27,571 bases of DNA from Bacillota bacterium (GTDB lineage Bacteria > Bacillota > Desulfitobacteriia > Desulfitobacteriales > Desulfitobacteriaceae), in assembly GCA_023390635.1 (NCBI GenBank), contig JAEWCM010000177.1:1-27571 (forward strand). Reading direction: 5' to 3'. A model generated the notes under the pieces. The model was not told the origin of the DNA and did not search any database. It was given only the letters and a program-made list of their open reading frames with translations. This document shows, one piece after another, positions 14,455-22,322 of this stretch. Numbering within the stretch: position 1 is the stretch's first letter; every line of letters begins with the position of its first letter. A program made the translations under genes and the position numbers.

Positions 14455-14913
14455 TTATTTTTCGGTTTTTACCCCATACGCTAAAATATCACAGCGTATT
14501 ACCTCTTGACGAATAGGTAAATACTTTAATCTAACCTGGTCCTTAATCCCCAAGTGACTGTAAAGGTTCTGATCCACATTCAGAATCAGGCCTTGGGAAT
14601 TATGTGCAATTTTAATCTTATATTGATTATTGCTTTGGTCATAAATCTTTTCTTCTATCAGTCCTTCACAGACAAAAGGTCTATAATACCAGTCCGGATG
14701 ATTCAGGAAAAAAATTCGGGAATAAACAACCAAAACTATAATCCAAAGCACCATTTTTCCGATAAAAAGTGCCAGTCCGCCAAAGTTTCTTCTAGATCTC
14801 CAAGTTCTCCATCCTTTCCAAAATAACCGACCTATAACAAAAAGGAAAAGAATCAATAACACTGAAACGCTAGGCCATGTCGTTTTCAGTAAATAACCAT
14901 AGTATTCTGCCAT
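14455..14913 (-). CDS. Membrane protein of unknown function, 152 aa
   Basis: I do not recognise the family. Two membrane helices are predicted by eye, about 13-31 (WPSVSVLLILFLFVIGRLFW) and 47-68 (LALFIGKMVLWIIVLVVY), separated by an Arg/Lys-rich loop (KGWRTWRSRRN). This fits both termini on the outside and the basic loop inside. A C-terminal soluble domain of about 75 residues is beta-rich, with LIEEKIYDQSNNQYKIKIAH and LKYLPIRQEVIRCDILAYG, resembling a small OB- or barrel-like fold. The start is supported by TTAAGGAG upstream. It has its own good sigma-A promoter (14977-15004) and sits alone between mecA and the end of the flagellar operon. Confidence 0.7.
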   Translation of the reverse strand: MAEYYGYLLKTTWPSVSVLLILFLFVIGRLFWKGWRTWRSRRNFGGLALFIGKMVLWIIVLVVYSRIFFLNHPDWYYRPFVCEGLIEEKIYDQSNNQYKIKIAHNSQGLILNVDQNLYSHLGIKDQVRLKYLPIRQEVIRCDILAYGVKTEK

Positions 14914-14976
14914 CCGTAACTCCTTAAAACATCGGATCGGACTTTTAAAATTATTTTATATTTATTCTTAATCAAC

Positions 14977-15004
14977 ATTATAGCAGAATCCCCAGCTTAA
15001 TCAA
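14977..15004 (-). promoter_or_regulatory. Sigma-A promoter of the 152-aa membrane protein gene
   Basis: On the minus strand TTGATT (14999-15004), a 16-base spacer and a perfect TATAAT (14977-14982) with an extended -10 TGC just before it. The start would lie roughly 55 bases ahead of the ATG at 14913. Confidence 0.75.
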
Positions 15005-15081
15005 ATATAAAAGAACATCCGTTCTCAGCCGCAGAAAGGTCTTGGTTCAGTTAGTTTTCTTCACCAAACCTTTTTATCAAA

Positions 15082-15207
15082 CTAAATAACGGTAACAATC
15101 CCCATAACCATAAAAATAATACCCAAAATGTTCAGGATTTAATCCATATTCATCTGCTGCCAAATAACAAAAGTCGATTCAAAACTGGCATTTACACTAA
15201 AAATAAT
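15082..15207 (-). pseudogene. Possible remnant of a small multi-drug/EamA-type transporter C-terminus
   Basis: Reading one minus-strand frame gives IIFSVNASFESTFVIWQQ, then four codons to an in-frame stop, then ILNILGIIFMVMGIVTVI and a final stop. The last hydrophobic helix ending in a GI-x-TVI pattern, and the WQQ before it, resemble the last membrane segment of DMT/SMR transporters. There is no start codon or ribosome site of a full gene. The fragment is short, so similarity may be accidental. Confidence 0.3.
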
Positions 15208-15213
15208 CTAAAT

Positions 15214-15257
15214 GGATAAAAAGAAGATGTGCTGAAACTGTCTAAAAGTTTCGGCAC
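15214..15257 (-). terminator. Terminator of the flagellar operon
   Basis: On the minus strand GTGCCGAAAC (15248-15257) pairs with GTTTCAGCAC (15229-15238), a 10-bp stem with one G-U pair and a 9-base loop. It is followed by ATCTTCTTTTTATCC. It starts 25 bases after the stop of the transglycosylase gene, the last gene of the operon. Confidence 0.8.
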
Positions 15258-15281
15258 ACCCCTTCTAATTGAAACCTTCTT

Positions 15282-15914
15282 TTATACTTCCCAATTATAT
15301 CCGCTAATCTGATTCATAATTTTTTTTACATAGTTTTGTGTCTCCTGATAAGGAGGAACACCATTATATTTGTCCACTGCTCCCGGCCCGGCATTGTAAG
15401 CGGCCAAGGCTAAAGAAGTATTCCCATTATACTTCTCAAGAAGATCCCGCAAAAACTGAGTTCCTCCGGCAATGTTCTGAACAGGATCATAAGGATTGCT
15501 CACACCATACGCCGCTGCTGTGCTCGGCATTAATTGCATCAGTCCCTGCGCCCCTGCCGATGAGGTAACACTGGGATTAAAGGCTGATTCAGCCGCTATC
15601 ACTTTTGTAATCAATTGAGGATCTACACCATACTTCTGTCCCATGGCATAGATCAATTGCTGATAGCTGCCCGCCTCCTGAGAATTACTATTTCCTGCAG
15701 ATGTATCGGTGCCAGCACCTGTGGTGGTATTCAAGTTGACCTGAGACTCTGAACTCCCTCCACCCATAAATGCCTGAAGTAACAAAGCAAACATCAGATT
15801 GCTATTATCATTGTTCTGCGCCCCTGAATTGTCATCCACATTTCCGATCTGAGCAGCCATATTATTCATCTGCCACTTAAAAAGCGTCAGCATCATATTA
15901 GTATCCATATCCAT
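15282..15914 (-). CDS. Lytic transglycosylase (SLT domain), leaderless, flagellum-linked
   Basis: Cleaves peptidoglycan glycan strands. The SLT domain covers about residues 85-205: YQQLIYAMGQKYGVDPQLI, catalytic Glu at about 109 in VIAAESAFNPSVTSSAGAQG, then LMQLMPSTAAAYGVSNPYDP and LALAAYNAGPGAVDKY. The N-terminal ~80 residues are Met/Asn/Gln/Ser-rich with no signal peptide or membrane anchor. The gene closes the flagellar operon after cheW. Lacking a Sec signal, it may leave through the flagellar type III export route and open the wall for the rod, as suggested for other flagellum-linked muramidases; this is inference. The ATG at 15914 is chosen for its spacing from GGGGTGA; GTG/ATG codons 2-3 codons earlier overlap that site. 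It resembles B. subtilis CwlQ in layout. Confidence 0.88.
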   Translation of the reverse strand: MDMDTNMMLTLFKWQMNNMAAQIGNVDDNSGAQNNDNSNLMFALLLQAFMGGGSSESQVNLNTTTGAGTDTSAGNSNSQEAGSYQQLIYAMGQKYGVDPQLITKVIAAESAFNPSVTSSAGAQGLMQLMPSTAAAYGVSNPYDPVQNIAGGTQFLRDLLEKYNGNTSLALAAYNAGPGAVDKYNGVPPYQETQNYVKKIMNQISGYNWEV

Positions 15915-15948
15915 TTGCATCACCCCGGTTCTGAAATAATTGAACGGT

Positions 15949-16422
15949 TTACGCGCTTGCTAGCCTGCTTAAACCCTGCAACTCCGAATCCTCCAGAAGG
16001 TGTTCCGGCATCAGTTCCATGATTATGCGGTCGGGAAGATTAACTACTCCTCCAATGAAAGATGCGGTAACCAGTGGCGGAGGGGGAGCAATATTATCCA
16101 GAACCCTGACTTCCTGAACATTATCCACGGCAAATCCTACCAGATTCCCATTCAATTCCACAATCAACGCCAGATTGTTCTGATTAACTGCTTTCCCGCC
16201 ATCAGAAGTCTTAAGCAGAGAAGTGTTTTCTCCAACTCCGAATCGTACATGAAGATCAATAATAGGAATTGCCTGTCCCCGCAGGGTGATTAACCCCTTC
16301 ACATAATCCGGTGCCTGGGGAATAGTTCTTCCCACATCAATCCGCACAATTTCCCGCACTACATTAATAGGTATCCCGTATTCTTCCTCTCCCACAGAAA
16401 AAATCACCGATTGCTGTGCCAT
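15949..16422 (-). CDS. cheW: Chemotaxis coupling protein CheW
   Basis: Scaffold that links chemoreceptors to the CheA kinase. It has 157 residues, typical length, and the CheW double-barrel motifs: VIFSVGEEEYGIPINVVREI, QAPDYVKGLITLRGQAIPII, DLHVRFG, NLVGFAVDNVQEVRVL and FIGGVVNLPDRIIMEL. A proline run (APPPPLV) sits in the loop where other CheW proteins have one or two prolines. The GGAG ribosome site is about 12 bases before the ATG, rather far, so translation may be modest. No cheA, cheY or receptor gene is present in the window. It is positioned near the end of the flagellar operon, between a rod/hook gene and the transglycosylase gene. Confidence 0.93.
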   Translation of the reverse strand: MAQQSVIFSVGEEEYGIPINVVREIVRIDVGRTIPQAPDYVKGLITLRGQAIPIIDLHVRFGVGENTSLLKTSDGGKAVNQNNLALIVELNGNLVGFAVDNVQEVRVLDNIAPPPPLVTASFIGGVVNLPDRIIMELMPEHLLEDSELQGLSRLASA

Positions 16423-16451
16423 TAAACACTCACTCCTTCGCTAGCTGCCAA

Positions 16452-17210
16452 TCAAACCTTACCGACCTCATTCACCGCTTTATCCAAAGTAGCATCTTGA
16501 GTCTGAATTACTCTCTGATTGGCTTCGTAAGCCCGCATCACCGTCATCATTTTTGTTATCTGGGTAGTCAAATCAACATTTGAAGCTTCAAATGCTCCCT
16601 GCTTCACCTGAAAATTCTGGGCCTGGGTGGCTTGGGTAGAAGTATAAAGAGAATTACCCACCCGGGTCAAGTTATCTTCCGGCAATTGGCGTACAACCAA
16701 TCTGTCCACTTCTTCCCCCTGGCCATTGAGTACCATACCGTCAGATGATACGGTAAAATTAACGTCCAAACCATTAATCGGGCCATTTTCACCCAATACG
16801 GCATGGCCGTCCATGGTTTGCAGCTGACCTTCCGCACTAAGCTGAAATCTGCCGTTGCGAGTGTACATCACCCCATTATCGGTTTGAACAGCAAAAAATA
16901 TGGGCTGGTTTTGATCTGAGACCAAGGCTAAGTCAGTAGAAATTCCTGTAGTATTCAAAGCCCCTTGAACCGTCAGGCGGGCAGTACGATCCACCACAAC
17001 ACCGGTACCGATACTGCCGATGGGGGTTTGCTCCGGAATCTTGCTTCCATCATTAATCCGCTCCAAAAGAAGCGTGGGAAAGGAGTGGTTGCTTCCCTGT
17101 TCCTGCTTAAATCCGGGAGTGCTGAGGTTCGCAATATTATCACCGATAATCTCACTCTGAGACTGGGCTGCCAGCATGCCTGCTGTTGAAGTATAAAGCC
17201 CTCGTATCAC
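16452..17210 (-). CDS. Flagellar rod/hook-family protein (FlgF/FlgG family, FlhO/FlhP-like)
   Basis: Structural axial protein of the basal body, 252 residues. The N-terminal rod motif is MIRGLYTSTAGMLAAQSQSE with IIGDNIANLSTPGFKQEQ; the C-terminal motif is FEASNVDLTTQITKMMTVMR followed by AYEANQRVIQTQDATLDKAV. These two ends form the coiled coil of rod and hook proteins. The middle VQTDNGVMYTRNGRFQLSAEGQ stretch is typical of FlgF/FlgG. The start is a GTG (17210) with GGAGGG 8 bases upstream. It follows flgB closely. Which rod position it takes cannot be decided by eye: proximal rod (FlgF/FlhO) is more likely because a better FlgG candidate is present at 17640. No symbol given. Confidence 0.85.
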   Translation of the reverse strand: MIRGLYTSTAGMLAAQSQSEIIGDNIANLSTPGFKQEQGSNHSFPTLLLERINDGSKIPEQTPIGSIGTGVVVDRTARLTVQGALNTTGISTDLALVSDQNQPIFFAVQTDNGVMYTRNGRFQLSAEGQLQTMDGHAVLGENGPINGLDVNFTVSSDGMVLNGQGEEVDRLVVRQLPEDNLTRVGNSLYTSTQATQAQNFQVKQGAFEASNVDLTTQITKMMTVMRAYEANQRVIQTQDATLDKAVNEVGKV

Positions 17211-17233
17211 TTTTCTGCCCTCCTGCTTCTATA

Positions 17234-17635
17234 CTATTTCGCTTGGATTACCGTACGCAGCTTTGTAAACTGTTCGGTGATCGCTCTGGCAATACCGCTA
17301 TATTGCAGAGAATTTTCCGCCAGTTTGGTCATTTCCTGCTCAACATCCACATTATTACCGTCATTACGCAATATGGTGCGGTTATCTTCTACCACAGCCT
17401 GACCGTCAGGCCGGCTCACTCCGTCAAAATGCTTCGGAGATGAGGTTTTCAAGGCCAACTGCCCTTCTTCTTTCATGTAAGAACCCAGAACAGTAGCAAA
17501 ATCCACATCCGAACTTTTAAAATCAGGCGTGTCCACATTAGAGATATTATTAGCCAGCACCCGTTGGCGCAAAGAAGTAGCATCCAATCCCTTTTCCAGA
17601 ACTTTTATATTAGGGGTATCCAACCATCCGGACAT
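17234..17635 (-). CDS. flgB: Flagellar basal-body rod protein FlgB
   Basis: Proximal rod subunit exported by the flagellar type III system. It has 133 residues, normal for FlgB. Motifs: LEKGLDATSLRQRVLANNIS, NVDTPDFKSSDVDF, and C-terminal GNNVDVEQEMTKLAENSLQY followed by SGIARAITEQFTKLRTVI. GGAGGTAAGGAC gives an excellent ribosome site. In most Firmicutes flgB opens the fla/che operon with flgC and fliE; here it sits downstream of flgG and no flgC or fliE follows. The stop of flgG is 4 bases upstream. It may be the only FlgB or a second copy; the window cannot tell. Confidence 0.93.
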   Translation of the reverse strand: MSGWLDTPNIKVLEKGLDATSLRQRVLANNISNVDTPDFKSSDVDFATVLGSYMKEEGQLALKTSSPKHFDGVSRPDGQAVVEDNRTILRNDGNNVDVEQEMTKLAENSLQYSGIARAITEQFTKLRTVIQAK

Positions 17636-17639
17636 GTCC

Positions 17640-18416
17640 TTACCTCCTTCTCAGCTCGTTGGCCAAGCTCCACATCTGGTCTCCATCTTTAACCATGCGG
17701 GAATTAAGCTGATAAGCCCTCTGGATCTGAATTAAATCGGTCATCTGCTTGCCTAAATCCACGTTGGATTGTTCCTGTGTAAACGGACGAATCACCCCAA
17801 CGGTCTCTGTGTTCGGCTCCTCTATTTCCGGAGTCCCCGATGCAGCGGTTTCCAGATAGAGACTGTTCTCCTGCCGGGAGAGCCCTTCCGGATTGACAAA
17901 TCTGGCCAGGGTAATTTGCCCGAATTCCTGTTCTTCTCCGTCAATCTTGCCGGTAACTATACCTTCCGGGCTGACTGCCACATCGGTAGCCCCATCCACG
18001 TTAATGGTGGGTTCTAAATAATTGCCATACCTGTCCACCAAATCGCCGTTCACATCGGCCTTAAACATCCCGGCCTTAGTGTAGGCGATTTGTCCGTCTG
18101 GTCTGACCACCTGAAAGAAGCCCTGGCCGTCCACCGCCAAATCCAGAGGATTGTCGGTCGGTGTGTAATTTCCCGGACGGAAATCAGTGCGCACGCCGCT
18201 TATCACCGCTCCCACACCCACATCAAGCGGATCGCCCACTGCAGTATTCAGCAGGGTGGTTCCTTCCACCCGCACTGCGTTGGTCAGGGTCTCGGCAAAA
18301 TTCATCTCCGATGCTTTAAAGCCGGTCGTATTGACATTGGCAATATTGTTGCCAACCGTATCCAAGGCTGCCTGCTGGGCGCGAATCCCAGTGGCAGCCG
18401 TTCCAATTAAACGCAT
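17640..18416 (-). CDS. flgG: Flagellar distal rod protein FlgG
   Basis: Axial protein of the distal rod, 258 residues, close to the usual 260. The N-terminus MRLIGTAATGIRAQQAALDT, with NNIANVNTTGFKASEMNF, and the C-terminus EQSNVDLGKQMTDLIQIQRA, with YQLNSRMVKDGDQMWSLANE, are the standard FlgG ends. The middle has DNPLDLAVDGQGFFQVVRPD, a strongly conserved rod/hook signature. The ribosome site is GGGGATG before the ATG. It follows flgE by 17 bases. Rod and hook family members are similar, so FlgG is preferred on length, ends and lack of a large insertion, but the number of paralogues here leaves some doubt. Confidence 0.88.
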   Translation of the reverse strand: MRLIGTAATGIRAQQAALDTVGNNIANVNTTGFKASEMNFAETLTNAVRVEGTTLLNTAVGDPLDVGVGAVISGVRTDFRPGNYTPTDNPLDLAVDGQGFFQVVRPDGQIAYTKAGMFKADVNGDLVDRYGNYLEPTINVDGATDVAVSPEGIVTGKIDGEEQEFGQITLARFVNPEGLSRQENSLYLETAASGTPEIEEPNTETVGVIRPFTQEQSNVDLGKQMTDLIQIQRAYQLNSRMVKDGDQMWSLANELRRR

Positions 18417-18433
18417 AGGTCATCCCCTATCCC

Positions 18434-19372
18434 TTATCGTTTCAGATTGATCAATTCTTCCAGCAGAGTATCGGAAACAGTGATGACACGGGAATTCGCC
18501 TGGAATCCACGCTGGGTCACGATCATGTCCGTCATTTCCTGAGACAAGTCCACATTGGACATTTCCAGATTATTCGGGATAACCAAAGCGCGTCCACCTG
18601 TACCAGGAGCTCCAATAGAAGGAGTGCCGGAGTTGTTGGTCTCCATTAAGAAGTTATTTCCTGCATTTACAAGTCCAGCATCGTTAGAGAAGGTAGCCAC
18701 GGCGATCTGAGCAATTTTAGCAGTAATTGATTTAGGTACAGTTGCATCAGCTGCCCCAACATAAGTATAAACCCCGGTAATTACACCACTCTGATCAATG
18801 CTATAACTCTCTAACTGGAAATTATTAGCTACATAATTAGCTGGAGTAGGAGCCGGAGTAACTGTTGGTAAATATTTAGGAGCATCTTTAAGATTAACTG
18901 TAATTTTCGAGGTACCCCCAGATGCAGTAATAACACCAGTAGCATCAGCAATGTAACCCTGCACCAAGGCACCGGTTGCCGGGTCTTCTAAATTACCGCT
19001 CTTATCAAAAATAAAACCGCCTGCACGAGTATACACCTGAGTGCTGCCATTGAGCAGAACAAAATATCCTGAACCCTGTAGCATCATATCCGTATCTTGT
19101 CCGGTATACTGAGCACTGCCTTGGGTCGTGATCTTATCCACAGAACCGATAGTTGCTCCTAAACCGATTTGAATGGCATTGGTACCACCTCTCTCCGGTG
19201 ACGTAGTAGGCGAAGAAGCCCCCTTGGTTGTCTGGCTGAGCATGGTACCGAAACTAACCCGGCTCCGTTTGAAACCGCTGGTATTGACATTGGCGATGTT
19301 GTCGCCAACCACATCCATTCTGATCTGATGATTTTTCAGCCCGGAAATGGCTGAATAAAGTGAACGCATCAT
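18434..19372 (-). CDS. flgE: Flagellar hook protein FlgE
   Basis: Subunit of the universal-joint hook, 312 residues. The N-terminus MMRSLYSAISGLKNHQIRMD, with NIANVNTSGFKRSRVSFG, the DTDMMLQGSGYFVLLNGSTQ block and the C-terminus LEMSNVDLSQEMTDMIVTQR, with GFQANSRVITVSDTLLEEL, are typical. It is short compared with many hooks (around 400 or more) but longer than FlgG, with a small Thr/Pro/Ala-rich domain at about 150-235. It directly follows flgD, the hook cap gene, which supports a hook rather than a rod role. Two ATGs are in tandem; the first (19372) has 9 bases from GGAGGA. Confidence 0.88.
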   Translation of the reverse strand: MMRSLYSAISGLKNHQIRMDVVGDNIANVNTSGFKRSRVSFGTMLSQTTKGASSPTTSPERGGTNAIQIGLGATIGSVDKITTQGSAQYTGQDTDMMLQGSGYFVLLNGSTQVYTRAGGFIFDKSGNLEDPATGALVQGYIADATGVITASGGTSKITVNLKDAPKYLPTVTPAPTPANYVANNFQLESYSIDQSGVITGVYTYVGAADATVPKSITAKIAQIAVATFSNDAGLVNAGNNFLMETNNSGTPSIGAPGTGGRALVIPNNLEMSNVDLSQEMTDMIVTQRGFQANSRVITVSDTLLEELINLKR

Positions 19373-19418
19373 GAGCGTCTTCCTCCTTAATCTGTTTTGA
19401 GAATAATAAGTCTAAATT

Positions 19419-19913
19419 CTAGTCAACGGGATTTGTATCATCCGGATCCTTCGTTCCCCCTGCACCACCTGTACCGGGAGCAGAAACAATGCCGACAGCG
19501 TACATGTCGATCCATTGATCGCCTACTTTAAGTTTTATCGAACCATCGTCACCCCAGCCGATCGATTCCACCACACCTTTTTGCACTTTTTCGTCGCTGT
19601 CCATCCATGACACTTCTTTCCCGATGAAGGAAGCTGCTTGCGAAAATAGAGTCATCTCACTCTGCTGAGTAAGGAGCTGACTTAAACCGGTAATAGCGGT
19701 GGCTATGTTAGTCATCTGTTCCAGGGAACTAAACTGAGCCAATTGAGCCATGGAATCCTTGTTATCCACCGGACTGAGTGGATCCTGGTTGCGCAGTTCG
19801 GACACTAACAACTGAAGGAAATCATCCTTACCCATCGAATTTTTCTTATCAGAACTTTTTTGTGTCGAACTGCCTGATTGCGTGGAAGAAACGGTATTGA
19901 AATCTACACTCAT
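19419..19913 (-). CDS. flgD: Flagellar hook capping protein FlgD
   Basis: Scaffold cap for hook polymerisation, removed after hook completion. It has 164 residues with the N-terminal FlgD signature GKDDFLQLLVSELRNQDPLS, PVDNKDSMAQLAQFSSLEQM, and a middle TLFSQAASFIGKEVSWMDSD. The short length means the C-terminal Tudor/FnIII-like part found in E. coli FlgD is reduced to about 55 residues, as in many Firmicutes. The last 20 residues are Gly/Asp-rich and probably disordered. GAGGGATAGAT precedes the ATG. It stands between fliK and flgE, the standard order. Confidence 0.93.
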   Translation of the reverse strand: MSVDFNTVSSTQSGSSTQKSSDKKNSMGKDDFLQLLVSELRNQDPLSPVDNKDSMAQLAQFSSLEQMTNIATAITGLSQLLTQQSEMTLFSQAASFIGKEVSWMDSDEKVQKGVVESIGWGDDGSIKLKVGDQWIDMYAVGIVSAPGTGGAGGTKDPDDTNPVD

Positions 19914-19974
19914 ATCTATCCCTCACTAATTTATTTATCATAATCTCACCTGAGTTATCATCCGGTTCTTCTGA

Positions 19975-21468
19975 TCAGGCTTTAACATTTACCTGATAGT
20001 TCCCCACCGACTCTTCCGTCACCACATCGTTTGCTACTTCGGCAGTTAGACCATCCAGATCAGAACCGCTCGGAGTTTCATGATTATCAGGTACTACATG
20101 AAGACCCAATCGCTCTCTGTTGTACTCCTGTTGACGGCTATCCTGCTGGTCATTGCTGAAACCTGTCTCCATATTTCCGCAGGCCACACCCATATTCTCC
20201 AGGGACTGACGCAGTTCAGGCATCTTATCCTGCAACGCTTGGCCGGTAGATGGCTGGGAAGCAAGACAATGGAGATGAACTACACCATCATCCCATCGCA
20301 AAGCAATCTGAATACTTCCCAGTGATGCAGGACGGAGTTGAAGGGTAAGATGCTTTAATTCCGCCTGATCAGCCTGTCTTTCTTTTAGCGCAGCGCGCAA
20401 TGCTGCCTGCACCTGTTCCCATACAGGTACGTTTTGAGTTTGTTGTAAAGCTTCACTGCCTGCCGTTCGAGCAAAGGATACATTGACTTTATCACCGAAA
20501 AGCCCATAGGTGATTTCACTCTTTGTCCCTTGCTGCGAGCCTTTTTCCTGTCCTGAGCCGCTCTCCTGATTATCCCCTTGATTCGAGGAATTATAAAGTG
20601 CGGCAGCGCTCCCGATCTTCTCGCTGCTGTCAAGATTCGAACTCTGGCCAATCGCAGTTTGGTCGTTCAGAGGCTTAGTTTCTTTCCCGAGTACCTCTTT
20701 ATTTTCAGTCACGACCCCGGCACTGCTTTGAACTGCTTTTTCTGCACCAGTTGTTCCTGATTGATCCTTCTGATTAGTTATAGGCTCTTCAACCACTGCT
20801 GTTCCGGGCACTGTGAAATCATCCTGAACATCAGCTTTTATTAAGTTGACAGACCCATTGTTCTCTGTGCTCATTCCTGCTTTGCTTTCCAAAAAAGTAA
20901 ATAAAGCTACTAAGCCATTATTACCTTTTAGTTGCTGTAGCAAGTCTGTCAAATCATCAGCTCCACCTGTAATCTCACCGGAAAGCTGATCCAAAAGATA
21001 GGTAATTTGAACTTTATATTGATCCAACTCCGAAATATTTGGGGTTATCCCCCCTGAGGACAGAGCCATCCATGCTCCTTTAAAATCCCCTTTTGCCAAA
21101 GCTTCCAAAGCCTTATCCCAAACACCGCTTTGACCTGTTTCTCCTCCGGAATTAGCCTCCTTGCCTGCCGGAACCATAGTGAAAAGAGCATTGGGATCAG
21201 CAAGATCTCCGCTGGACTTGAGTAATCCAAGCTGCACTGCGCCTGCTCCAGCAACAACGCCGCCCTTGGTTTCCCCATCAGTAGATTGATCCTGTGCCTG
21301 CCCGTTTCCACTGTTGTTTTGTCCTTCCAATCCCTGCACCCAGTTAGCAAAAATAGCTGCAAAACCAGCTGCAGCGTTCTGTCCGTCGCTCGGATCAGCA
21401 CCGCTAATGCTGCCTTTGGCACCTTTAGCATCCGCTTTAGGGATTGCAAGAACATCCATATTGCCCAT
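19975..21468 (-). CDS. fliK: Flagellar hook-length control protein FliK
   Basis: Secreted molecular ruler that stops hook growth and switches the export apparatus to late substrates. It has 497 residues from the ATG at 21468, where GGAGGTGAATTG is directly upstream. The first ~380 residues are Gly/Ser/Gln/Asn-rich low-complexity sequence, expected for an extended ruler. The C-terminal switch domain (Flg_hook) is at about 385-440: LKHLTLQLRPASLGSIQIAL, then LHCLASQPSTGQALQDKMPE and LRQSLENMGVACG. A short polar tail follows. Position between sigD and flgD supports the assignment, because the N-terminus alone would not. Confidence 0.88.
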   Translation of the reverse strand: MGNMDVLAIPKADAKGAKGSISGADPSDGQNAAAGFAAIFANWVQGLEGQNNSGNGQAQDQSTDGETKGGVVAGAGAVQLGLLKSSGDLADPNALFTMVPAGKEANSGGETGQSGVWDKALEALAKGDFKGAWMALSSGGITPNISELDQYKVQITYLLDQLSGEITGGADDLTDLLQQLKGNNGLVALFTFLESKAGMSTENNGSVNLIKADVQDDFTVPGTAVVEEPITNQKDQSGTTGAEKAVQSSAGVVTENKEVLGKETKPLNDQTAIGQSSNLDSSEKIGSAAALYNSSNQGDNQESGSGQEKGSQQGTKSEITYGLFGDKVNVSFARTAGSEALQQTQNVPVWEQVQAALRAALKERQADQAELKHLTLQLRPASLGSIQIALRWDDGVVHLHCLASQPSTGQALQDKMPELRQSLENMGVACGNMETGFSNDQQDSRQQEYNRERLGLHVVPDNHETPSGSDLDGLTAEVANDVVTEESVGNYQVNVKA

Positions 21469-21537
21469 CAATTCACCTCCAACATTAACCAAAACTTAAT
21501 CATTATATCGACAAATTCCCAGGAAAACTTTAGCGAT

Positions 21538-22290
21538 TTAGAAGAGTTTTTTCTTCTGCCGACTTAACCGTCCCCGCAGGCGCAGTATGGCCTGGGAATG
21601 GAGCTGAGAAATCCGCGATTCGGATAGTTTCAGTACTGCTGCTATCTCTTTTAAGGTAAGCTCTTCCTGATAATACAAGGCTACCACCAATTTTTCCTTC
21701 TCCGGCAGTTTATCCACCGCTTCAGCCAGAAGCTGTTTGCGCTCGTCATTTTCAATATCTTTAAAGGCCTCCTGGGCCTCCGGATCAACTAAAACATCAT
21801 AGGGAGAGCCTCCCACATCTCCGTTTTCGCCGCCGATTCCATCATCCAAAGAAGTGATATTAAGCATTTGCGCGGTGACCAGCACACTCTTTAGATCACT
21901 CTCGCTCATATCCAGAGATGCTGCCACCTCTTCTTCCAAAGCTGGGCGCCCTGCCCGGCTTTCTATAATCTGAAAGGCTTCCTGAACTTTTTTTACCTTC
22001 GCCCGTGCCGAGTGAGGAACCCAATCCATGGTCCTTAACCCATCAATAATAGCACCTCTTATCCTTAAAGTGGCATAAGTCTCAAACTTAACCCCTCTTG
22101 AGGCATCAAAGCGTTCTAAAGCGTCCAAAAGGCCAAATACCCCATAGCCTTCCAGATCGTCTTCATCCACATGGGCAGGAAGGGAGATAGCCAATCTTCC
22201 GGCAATACGCTTGACCAAAGGCAGGTACCCTTCAACCTGTTCTGGCCTCCAGGCAGTACGGCTCAAATTTTCATATGCATTCTGAGACAA
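21538..22290 (-). CDS. fliA: Motility RNA polymerase sigma factor SigD/FliA (sigma-28)
   Basis: Directs transcription of late flagellar and chemotaxis genes. It has 250 residues, the typical length. Region 2 is LPLVKRIAGRLAISLPAHVD to DLEGYGVFGLLDALERFDAS, RGVKFETYATLRIRGAIIDG and LRTMDWVPHSAR (the FliA signature); region 3 follows at about 97-165; region 4 has EELTLKEIAAVLKLSESRIS with the helix-turn-helix. The start codon is TTG at 22290 with GGGAGGTGG upstream; no in-frame ATG lies near, so the TTG start is well supported. The gene lies within the operon between a small membrane protein gene and fliK, unlike B. subtilis where it is near the end. No anti-sigma flgM is seen in this window. 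Confidence 0.95.
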   Translation of the reverse strand: MSQNAYENLSRTAWRPEQVEGYLPLVKRIAGRLAISLPAHVDEDDLEGYGVFGLLDALERFDASRGVKFETYATLRIRGAIIDGLRTMDWVPHSARAKVKKVQEAFQIIESRAGRPALEEEVAASLDMSESDLKSVLVTAQMLNITSLDDGIGGENGDVGGSPYDVLVDPEAQEAFKDIENDERKQLLAEAVDKLPEKEKLVVALYYQEELTLKEIAAVLKLSESRISQLHSQAILRLRGRLSRQKKKLF

Positions 22291-22322
22291 GGGGGACCAC
22301 CTCCCTCAATCAAGTTAAACGA

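Larger units (their letters stand above)
14914..15281. other. Intergenic region: promoter, decayed gene fragment and operon terminator
   Basis: No intact gene. From left to right it contains the promoter of the 152-aa membrane protein (14977-15004), a decayed transporter-like fragment (15082-15207) and the terminator of the flagellar operon (15214-15257). The AT content is higher than in the flanking genes. Confidence 0.6.

Noticed and set aside
20385..20651. 88-aa minus-strand frame within fliK
   Set aside because: Out-of-frame shadow; the fliK frame has the Flg_hook domain here.
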